A stretch of DNA of 64,000 nucleotides from positions 22,070,005 through 22,134,004 of the forward strand of contig OZ020585.1 in NCBI GenBank assembly GCA_963971535.1, given 5' to 3'. A program made the translations under genes and the position numbers. The notes below the pieces were generated by a model. The model searched no databases. It saw only the letters and a program-made list of their open reading frames with translations, and was not told the origin of the DNA. Below, piece by piece: positions 59,701 to 64,000 of this stretch. Origin of the DNA: Notolepis coatsorum (taxonomy: Eukaryota > Chordata > Actinopteri > Aulopiformes > Paralepididae). The first letter of the stretch is position 1. Every line of letters starts with the position of its first letter.

Positions 59701-62507
59701 GGCGATATGGCACTGATGTAGTGCGTATACCAAGGCGATATGGCACTGATGTAGTGTGTACTGTATACCAAGACGCAGGGAGCGAAATTAACTTTTTGAC
59801 TCACCGGCCAGTGGCGGGTAGATGGGAAGAATCTACCCGCCAAGCATATTTCTTACCTGCCAAATTTTGTTTGATTAAAAAAAAGGATATATATATTTTA
59901 TATAAAAAATATTTTTTTTAAATAAAATATATATTATATAATCATACTTGTAGTTGTATTATCTGCGAGACATCGCCACCACGCAATGAGTCAAAATGCT
60001 CGCTATCTGCAAACAGCTCCACTGTCTGTGTGTATACTTGAGTAGCCTCCAGCTCCAGCAAGGATTCTCCGGCCCTGCAGCTAGACCCTATATTCAGCTA
60101 GACCCTACATTCAGCATGCAAGGATTCTCCGGCGATGCAGCTGGACCCTATTGGTAACGTTACGGTTCTTTTGTCAAATCACATTCAACATGCCCTCAGC
60201 TAGAATACGCATTCAATCAATGTTATAAGACATTGATATCAGGAGCTATCTGTAGCTACTGCTAGCCCGGTAGATAACGTTAAGACAATTTAGTTTACTG
60301 GGACAGATAGATCTAACGGGAGCTAGCTAACGTGAGCTAGCTAACGAGGGAACGGAGATATTATGCACTCGAGTCGACTATTGCTGGAGCATTTGTTGAT
60401 ATCAGCAGCTAGCCAGCTAGATACCGTTAGACAATGCCTCGTCATGTATTAAACTAAAAGTGAATAGTTGACTGGGTCATTGTTTAAACAGTAACGGTAG
60501 CTCATGGAGGTCCACTCCGATCTAGACTAGAGCAGACTGCCCGCATATCGCAATGGTGGCGTTTCAGGAAGTAAACAAGCCAAATGAGAGCTTCCGATTG
60601 GTCATTTGCTTTCTTTCTCATGAAACCAGTCACTTCACTCTACTGTGATTGGACCGTTGACTTGAGTGCAATGTGGGACTTGTAGTTTTTTAACGATCTC
60701 GCGGCGGAGAAAAAAAAAGACGAGAGAGGCTATAATCTGTACTCGCACAATCAAAATAAAAAGTATCGTTATGAACTACACGTCTACACGCCACACGGCG
60801 GGCAGCCCTCTAAGTGTCAAGCGCCAAAGGTAAAAACTGAGCGCCCCTGGCGGGCGGCAGGCTTTAGTTTCGGTCCCTGCCAAGACGATATGGCACTGAT
60901 GTTGTGTGTATACCAAGACGATATGGCACTGATGTAGTGTGTATACCAAGACGATATGGCACTGGTGTAGTGTGTACTGTATACCAAGACGATATGGCAC
61001 TGATGTAGTGTGTACTGTATACCAAGACGATATGGCACTGATGTAGTGTGTACTGTATACCAAGACGATATGGCACTGATGTAGTGTGTATACCAAGACG
61101 ATATGGCACTGATGTAGTGCGTATACCAAGACGATATGGCACTGATGTAGTGTGTATACCAAGACGATATGGCACTGATGTAGTGTGTATACCAAGACGA
61201 TATGACACTGATGTAGTGCGTATACCAAGACGATATGGCACTGATGTAGTGTGTATACCAAGACGATATGGCACTGATGTAGTGTGTATACCAAGACGAT
61301 ATGACACTGATGTAGTGTGTACTGTATACCAAGACGATATGACACTGATGTAGTGTGTGTATACCAAGACGATATGACACTGATGTAGTGTGTACTGTAT
61401 ACCAAGACGATATGACACTGATGTAGTGTGTGTATACCAAGACGATATGGCACTGATGTAGTGTGTATACCAATATCTCAGCAGGATACATTACAGCCTG
61501 GCATCCGCCTGATATCCGACACTAGTGTACAAGCACATCCCTACTGTAGCTGCGCAGCGTTGCGTCTCACCTGGACTGCAGCGAGGGCAGCTGGGCGGGT
61601 CTCGCAAGCTCCACCAGCCTCCGGAGTCTCTGGGCTTCTTTGCGCAGGTCGGCCACGTGAACGTGAAGCTTCCTGCGCTCCACGCCGTCCACCGCCGCCT
61701 CGCTTCGCACCGCAGTCATGAAGGCATCCAGGGGATCCTCGCTGGAGGAGCCAGAGTTGTCTGGGGGGGGGGGGGGGGGGGGGGGGGTAACGGAAACTCA
61801 GTATGGCTGGCTGTTGACGTCCTCGGTACACTGGGTAATGTTGGTTTGCTTTCAGTATCATCTTCAACGGTATCATTTCTGTACCTTTGGTTTTGTCTCC
61901 CGAATAAATATTTTGCAATTTTCTTTTGCAGTTTTAAGTCGATGCAATGTTTTGTGGACGTCAAGAGATTTTAGAAGTCCTGCCGAGCGCCTCACCCACT
62001 CAACTGCGATTTGTCCTCTTAAGCAACCAAAAGCCCATAGCTGTGACTTATTTGAATCAAGATACTGTCGAGAGCGATTAAGAGAACGTTTACACTTTGG
62101 TTCAGGCTTACAGCTCAAATGGATCCTAATGTGTTACAATAATTTATGAAGCATTAAGAGGCCCTTTAAGTAGGCTGATAGAAATTGATTTCTCGTCCTC
62201 GAGTGATTCAGAAAGTGCCCTATGATCGCAGTTATGAGATGGCCTATTGATCGCTGTAGAGTAGAGCAATATGATAGGGCCATCATGTGGGCTGATAACC
62301 ACACTTGTGATGGAACCACAAGCAGCTACGAGTCGAATATCCTTACAATACTTGATAGATGAACTATTAACAGATAGCAGGGTGCGCGCGCCGTGGCCAT
62401 GCATAGGAAGCCAATCACACGGGTGAACCAGACTCACCCTTCCCTCCGACACAGAGCTTTTTCTGCGTCTCTGCCAAATCCTTCTCCACCTTTGCCAGTT
62501 TGGCAAC
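45423..62507 (-). CDS. slc4a1ap: slc4a1ap (kanadaptin), C-terminal seven exons
   Basis: Exons (transcript order) 62507-62438, 61760-61571, 58481-58376, 50605-50356, 49626-49541, 48517-48448 and 45472-45423 join in one frame (junction phases 1, 2, 0, 1, 0, 1) and give 273 residues plus TGA. Diagnostic kanadaptin blocks are VAKLAKVEKDLAETQKKL, DPLDAFM, RRKLHVHVADLRKEAQRL, LPLFGAMKGGSKFKLKTGTIG split over two reads, PPKRPNLP, an acidic Glu run, DDPDYCVWVPP and TGDGRTHLND. Kanadaptin is a protein of about 800 residues with an FHA domain in the N-terminal half. It was named as an adaptor binding the band-3/AE1 anion exchanger and is also reported as largely nuclear. The FHA part lies outside the window. 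Introns are swollen by minisatellites and DNA transposons. The gene is convergent with the unidentified plus-strand gene. Confidence 0.95.
45702..46612. mobile_element. hAT-like element in the slc4a1ap last intron
   Basis: A perfect 8-bp duplication ATAGAGAG (45694-45701 and 46613-46620). Ends TAGAGCTGCCGCGATTACC and, reverse-complemented, TAGAGCTGCCGCGGTATT. The interior block GATTGAAAACTTTATTAACA at 46113 is shared (inverted) with the element at 52776-53834, so the two families share internal sequence. No transposase. Confidence 0.93.
48080..48290. repeat. ~22-bp imperfect tandem repeat
   Basis: Nine or so units of the type ACTTAAACAGACACTGCCAC, with drift (AGATGTTGCC, ATAAACCAAACAG). Intronic in slc4a1ap. 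Confidence 0.88.
48448..48517 (-). CDS. slc4a1ap: slc4a1ap exon encoding DDPDYCVWVPP
   Basis: The minus-strand acceptor CTCTCTCCACAG precedes 48517 and the donor ACAG|GTATAA follows 48448. 70 bases, phase 0 in and phase 1 out, encode PPVPFSKEYAEDDPDYCVWV then PPT. This is the most conserved short block of the kanadaptin C-terminus. Confidence 0.94.
48518..49540 (-). other. slc4a1ap intron almost filled by a piggyBac-like element
   Basis: 1,023-bp intron, of which about 915 bases (48615-49529) are a TTAA-flanked element. Without it the intron would be about 110 bases, a normal size for compact fish introns. The element ends 11 bases from the donor-side exon boundary. Confidence 0.85.
48615..49529. 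mobile_element. piggyBac-like TTAA-flanked element, copy 4
   Basis: TTAA at 48615 and again at 48651 on the left, and at 49526-49529 on the right. Left ends TTAACACTTTCCGCGCCAGA and TTAACTCGCCGAACGTTCAG, each followed by GCGCCAGACCCGA-type sequence. The right end reverse-complemented is TTAACTCATTCAGCGCCAGA. Internal poly-C (about 49136-49149) plus TTTCATGCATTCATG matches 18869-18910. No transposase frame. Confidence 0.75.
49541..49626 (-). CDS. slc4a1ap: slc4a1ap Lys/Glu-rich exon
   Basis: The minus-strand acceptor GTCTCTGCAG precedes 49626 and the donor AGTAGG|GTAAGT follows 49541. 86 bases enter in phase 1 and leave in phase 0, encoding DSKEVAEEEPAAQNSSKKSV then KKKAIGPSR. It corresponds to the variable Lys-rich linker before the conserved C-terminus; the GPSR end matches the phase of the next exon. 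Confidence 0.9.
49640..50195. repeat. 26-bp minisatellite in an slc4a1ap intron
   Basis: About 21 units of CACCACCCTCACAAACATAA plus CACTAG. Variants CACTAA and units lacking CAAA are grouped, showing stepwise expansion. It takes up most of the 729-bp intron between two coding exons. Confidence 0.95.
50356..50605 (-). CDS. slc4a1ap: slc4a1ap acidic exon with poly-Asn tract
   Basis: The minus-strand acceptor GGCTCTTCAG precedes 50605 and the donor ACCAAAG|GTTTGC follows 50356. 250 bases, phase 0 in and phase 1 out. It begins KVPPKRPNLPAALFNMKELP, continues with the acidic run GGEEEEDEEEVEKDVE found in all kanadaptins, then eight consecutive Asn (50468-50493 region, AAT codons), and a Ser/Gln-rich low-complexity part ending PAPSPKTK. 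The open frame runs on past the donor into the intron. The Asn run is encoded by a pure AAT microsatellite and has no counterpart in the mammalian protein as I recall it. Confidence 0.92.
50655..50945. repeat. Degenerate GAATGAGGATA tandem repeat
   Basis: Irregular units of 10-20 bases built from AGAATGAGGATA and AGAATGAGGACA, strongly purine-biased on the plus strand. Confidence 0.85.
52225..52338 (-). repeat. Dispersed repeat R1 (copies at 53268, 53437, 57772)
   Basis: Contains GAAAATGGGGGACCCTGATG, TCTCTGGTCTGCATCCCCTT and GAGCTGTACTGTACCCATTC. Inverted copies occur at about 53268-53365 and 53437-53560, and a direct copy at 57772-57871. The inverted copies start near AAACTTTATTAACA, like the 3' tail of a non-LTR retrotransposon, so these are probably truncated LINE ends. 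Family not identified. Confidence 0.7.
52776..53834. mobile_element. hAT-like element (GGGCTGGGCGATAT type), nested
   Basis: A perfect 8-bp duplication GGCAACCA (52768-52775 and 53835-53842). Ends TAGGGCTGGGCGATATGACG and, reverse-complemented, TAGGGCTGGGCGATATGGCC. The interior holds two inverted R1 repeat pieces and a short (GATT)n run near 53408-53437. Confidence 0.94.
54560..55345. repeat. VNTR, ~37-45-bp units
   Basis: Around 19 units of the form TATACTGATGATCCTCCTCT, ACCAGCATGACCAACCTCTC. Units come in a short form and a longer form with an extra CATGTCAG (…CTACCATGTCAGCATG…). The two forms are interspersed. Frames such as ILMILLYQHDQPLY arise from the repeat and are not genes. Confidence 0.94.
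55735..56215 (+). pseudogene. LINE reverse-transcriptase C-terminus and 3' end
   Basis: From 55791 the plus strand reads FSIRAAEFWNTIPSHIRSTN and then TPRSFTHTLKAWLLENQVFD before a stop (near 55919), the typical C-terminal tail of LINE ORF2 proteins (pattern FSVRAARLWNSLP..IR…LK..LL). The following 300 bases end with GGGACTACAACTGAAAACTA, a motif found at LINE 3' ends in fish. It is 5'-truncated and inactive, and lies antisense within an slc4a1ap intron. Confidence 0.82.
56332..56369 (-). repeat. Duplicate of the slc4a1ap exon end/splice donor, distal copy
   Basis: On the minus strand it reads GAAGACTGGTACCATTGGGG then CAGGTAC, the same as the true exon end at 58376-58394 but with the donor GT replaced by GC. 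It is flanked by GTGTCTAGGA, also seen next to the other copies. Confidence 0.85.
56377..57601. mobile_element. hAT-like element (GGGCGATAT type) inserted in the exon-end duplication
   Basis: The right end reverse-complemented is TAGGGGTGGGCGATATATCG. The left end starts TCGATATGGCC and seems to lack the first ~10 bases. Flanking octamers TCTAGGAC (56369-56376) and TCTAGGAG (57602-57609) differ at one base. The interior has CA/TA repeats (56721-56778), GA repeats (56946-56971) and poly-C (56996-57012). Confidence 0.8.
57602..58310. other. Mosaic of dispersed repeats
   Basis: Begins with TCTAGGAGTACCT, a truncated exon-end repeat unit. It contains an R1 repeat (57772-57871), an inverted piece of the piggyBac-like family (about 57925-58085, matching 15300-15440 inverted) and a second short R1 piece (CCTGATGTAAACAAGACGAA at 58124). 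No gene. Confidence 0.65.
58313..58344 (-). repeat. Duplicate of the slc4a1ap exon end/splice donor, proximal copy
   Basis: 50 bases downstream of the true donor the minus strand again reads GAAGACTGGTACCATTGGGG then TAGGT: 24 identical bases including an intact GTAGGT donor. Use of this donor would lengthen the exon by 50 bases and shift the frame. Confidence 0.9.
58376..58481 (-). CDS. slc4a1ap: slc4a1ap exon encoding the FGAMKGGSKFKLKTG block
   Basis: The minus-strand acceptor GGGTGTGTAG precedes 58481 and the donor TTGGG|GTAGGT follows 58376. 106 bases, phase 2 in and phase 0 out, encode SDGETSDAQKPKKTLPLFGA and MKGGSKFKLKTGTIG. The block LPLFGAMKGG is the clearest kanadaptin signature in the window. 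Its last 24 bases and donor are tandemly duplicated downstream. Confidence 0.95.
58751..59175. mobile_element. hAT-like element (GGGCTGCACGATT type)
   Basis: Ends TAGGGCTGAACGATTAATCG and, reverse-complemented, TAGGGCTGCACGATTTTGGG. It is inserted in an AT dinucleotide run, so the ATATATAT on both sides fits an 8-bp duplication but is not decisive. A fragment of the GGTACC-type family (58936-58985) is embedded in it. Confidence 0.85.
59595..61475. repeat. 33-bp VNTR interrupted by a hAT element
   Basis: Units are TATACCAAGACGATATGGCA plus CTGATGTAGTGTG; a longer form carries an extra TACTG. About five units lie left of the insertion and about 17 right of it. GATATGACAC replaces GATATGGCAC in a run of units near 61200-61430, and GTGCG variants also occur. 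Since 33 is a multiple of three, all three minus frames stay open for over 180 codons; they are not genes. Confidence 0.95.
59776..60879. mobile_element. hAT-like element inserted in the 33-bp VNTR
   Basis: A perfect 8-bp duplication CCAAGACG, itself part of the VNTR unit, is at 59768-59775 and 60880-60887. Ends CAGGGAGCGAAATTAAC and, reverse-complemented, CAGGGACCGAAACTAAAGCC. Inner GGCGGGTAG/GCGGGCGGC motifs are inverted. No transposase. Confidence 0.93.
61571..61760 (-). CDS. slc4a1ap: slc4a1ap exon encoding DPLDAFM
   Basis: The donor CAGTCCAG|GTGAGA follows 61571. The acceptor is C25-AG immediately before 61760. 190 bases, phase 1 in and phase 2 out, encode DNSGSSSEDPLDAFMTAVRS, EAAVDGVERRKLHVHVADLR and KEAQRLRRLVELARPAQLPS then LQS. 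Human kanadaptin has the matching DAFM…LDGVSRKKLHLRTFELRKEQQRLK. The second half is probably coiled-coil. Confidence 0.95.
61761..62437 (-). other. slc4a1ap intron with homopolymeric acceptor tract
   Basis: 677-bp intron. On the plus strand 25 consecutive G (61763-61787) abut CT next to the exon; on the transcript this is C25 directly before AG, serving as the polypyrimidine tract. The rest is unremarkable. Confidence 0.9.
62438..62507 (-). CDS. slc4a1ap: slc4a1ap most upstream exon found
   Basis: The acceptor TTTTTCATTAAG precedes 62507 and the strong donor GGAAGG|GTGAGT follows 62438. 70 bases, phase 0 in and phase 1 out, encode VAKLAKVEKDLAETQKKLCV then GGK. This is the helical ESLVAKL… segment of kanadaptin. 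The preceding exon was not seen up to 64000 and probably lies beyond the window. Confidence 0.9.
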
Positions 62508-62695
62508 CTTAATGAAAAACAAACACGTCGTTAGCCTCAAACAATCCACAGCGATGGTCTTGCTTCGCCATATAGGATACAAATAAAAATAAACATTTAA
62601 CGGACATTTGAACAAAACATCATGAGCACTTTTGCCCCCGAGATGACACTTAGCCACCTAGCGCTTTATATAAATCACAAAGAATATATCCACTA

Positions 62696-63098
62696 TTAAC
62701 ACTTTGAGTGCCAGCCACGGCATAATTCGTTATTTCATGCCAACCGTTCAGTGCCAGGAACGAGATATGCAGTTTTTTATTATCAATTTCCATTCATTTT
62801 TCATCAATCTAGCCTCATGTTACCAGTGGGGATCTGTCTGAACTCGAACAGGGAGAATACCGGCCCCTATCGTCTCTCCGGATGGGCCCCACCGTTCATT
62901 GTAAACAATGATGCATGTAGTTACTGTGTGTTGTTGTAGCCACCGGTTAATTCGCGATTTTTTATTAGTTTGTCATGACAAACCAATTACATAATCCAAC
63001 ATATGTGTAAAGAAACAACATATTCCAGTTAACGGTATATTTTTTTAATGATTCGTTACGGCGAAATCAATACTTCCATTTGTATAAATTGCGTTAAG
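62696..63098. mobile_element. piggyBac-like element, copy 5 (fragment)
   Basis: Starts TTAACACTTTGAGTGCCAGC, then CCAACCGTTCAGTGCCAGGA and TTATCAATTTCCATTC, paralleling the left end of 48615-49529 in order. The right end is not recognisable; the limit is set at the next element. Confidence 0.55.
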
Positions 63099-63104
63099 CA
63101 GAAT

Positions 63105-63303
63105 TTAGTATTCCTGCCTGGCTGAGGAGCTTGTCGCGGCTCATGCGCATGCACACGCTCAGCCAATCAGAGCAACGCGGCAGGGCTTGTTGCTTGCCGA
63201 AAGGATACAAGCAACCCGGCAACCTGTTCCACAAGTGGGAACTGAACCCAGGACCTTCTTGCTGTGAGGCGACAGTGTTAACCACTGCACCACCATGCCA
63301 CCT
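63105..63303 (-). mobile_element. tRNA-derived SINE, family S3
   Basis: The minus strand starts AGGTGGCATGGTGGTGCAGT with A-box TGGTGCAGTGG, then CGCCTCACAGCAAGAAGGTC and B-box GGTTCAGTTCC. This tRNA-like head is widespread in fish (it resembles the DANA/mermaid type). The body ends near 63105. Confidence 0.85.
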
Positions 63304-64000
63304 ATTACTGTAGGTGTTGTGAAGGGCCAGATTAAGCCGAATATATATATTTATTTATATATATATATATTTAATTGTATTTGTATATTCTCTAATATTC
63401 CCTGATGTCCCTTGTATATTCCTTGTACAATATGCATTGAATATCCATTCTAGCCTACTGAACATCCCATAATAGTCTCCATTCTACTATTGGTCGAGAC
63501 CTTGGTGCCAGGCTGCCATACCCCTCAGACCCAGTTCAAACGTACCGCTCCACATGTACGAACAAGTCCTAGTTCCGCGTAGGAATCTGGCTACCGCACC
63601 ACTAATGGGACTATTTGTTCATAGTGCGTATATATACTGCGCTACTAAAGTAGGACTTTCTTTTCAGTCCAGTTTCTTACCCTCCAATAGAGTCACAGAC
63701 GTAAAGCCTCCCCGCGACGCCACGTGTGGGAGTAAGGCCAAGTTCGCCTACCATCGGTATTGAGACATCGTGTATATTAATATTTGAATAGTCATATTTG
63801 GCACTATATCGTCGAGTTGGACGTAGTCTATTAAGCTAATAATAGTCTGTTAATATATAGTGCTTCGTGCGGTGAGAATACTACCGTAGTCAGTACCCCA
63901 TCGTTTCGGGCAGAGAACTGGCTGCTTACCCAGGGTGGTTGACCCCATGTGAAGCTGCACCCGAGGAGCCCCAGAGCCGACGAGCGAGTGGACCTGTATA

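Larger units (their letters stand above)
58482..61570 (-). other. slc4a1ap intron with VNTR and two hAT elements
   Basis: 3.1-kb intron. Contents: a hAT-like element 58751-59175, a 33-bp VNTR 59595-61475 split by a hAT element 59776-60879, and short (ATT) and AT runs. Nothing else recognised. Confidence 0.85.
62508..64000 (-). other. Upstream slc4a1ap intron sequence
   Basis: Contains a piggyBac-like end (62696-63098), a SINE (63105-63303) and an AT-rich run (63340-63372). No exon encoding the expected preceding kanadaptin segment was recognised. A minus-strand segment near 63936-63995 with AG- and GT-like borders reads VHSLVGSGAPRVQLHMG, but it does not match kanadaptin and is not called. 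Confidence 0.55.

Noticed and set aside
60776..61491. Three overlapping minus-strand frames of 184-225 codons
   Set aside because: They are produced by the 33-bp VNTR, whose unit length is a multiple of three and lacks stops. The peptide is a perfect short repeat (TTSVPYRLGIH-type) in all three frames.
63936..63995. Possible minus-strand exon VHSLVGSGAPRVQLHMG
   Set aside because: Borders resemble AG and GT, but it does not match the kanadaptin segment expected upstream and is too short to support alone.

Overview
The window is vertebrate nuclear DNA, almost certainly from a teleost and probably a percomorph-type ray-finned fish. The evidence is the interrupted genes with GT-AG introns, very long dinucleotide arrays (CA, CT), several tRNA-derived SINE families with fish-style heads and tails, L2-type LINE pieces, and a dense population of short DNA transposons: hAT-like elements with 8-bp target duplications, TTAA-flanked piggyBac-like elements and Harbinger-like elements. 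There is no bacterial gene, operon, CRISPR array or plasmid/phage feature.

Two protein-coding genes can be supported. On the minus strand, the last seven coding exons found of slc4a1ap (kanadaptin) lie between 62507 and 45423. Their splice phases all fit and they encode the C-terminal 273 residues with characteristic kanadaptin motifs (DPLDAFM, LPLFGAMKGGSKFKLKTGTIG, PPKRPNLP, DDPDYCVWVPP, TGDGRTHLND). The 5' part of the gene lies beyond the right edge. On the plus strand, four phase-compatible exons (24824-24905, 25656-26179, 31431-31484, 36952-37077) form the C-terminal 261 residues of a protein I do not recognise. The two genes converge, with about 8.3 kb between their stop codons.

Layout. 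1-24 kb is a repeat mosaic upstream of, or in early introns of, the plus-strand gene: two inverted near-identical SINEs, hAT elements nested in hAT elements, a LINE in a hAT element further broken by piggyBac-like elements, a Harbinger transposase remnant, a tandem tRNA-like array, and a 300-bp segment present twice 12 kb apart. 24.8-38.8 kb is the plus-strand gene with microsatellite-rich introns and a probable 3' UTR. 38.8-45.4 kb is the intergenic region, with a hAT element carrying a piggyBac-like insertion. 45.4-62.5 kb is slc4a1ap. Its introns are made largely of minisatellites (26-, 33- and about 37-45-bp units) and transposons, one of which ends 11 bases from a splice donor. 62.5-64 kb holds a piggyBac-like end and a SINE, with no recognised exon.

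Many transposon boundaries are base-exact because perfect 8-bp target duplications and matching terminal inverted repeats can be read directly, which lets insertion order be inferred. The points most worth following up are the unidentified plus-strand gene and several features that bear on slc4a1ap splicing or coding: a tandemly duplicated splice donor, a 25-C polypyrimidine tract, a transposon filling an intron, and a coding AAT repeat giving poly-asparagine. I saw no new multi-gene system.
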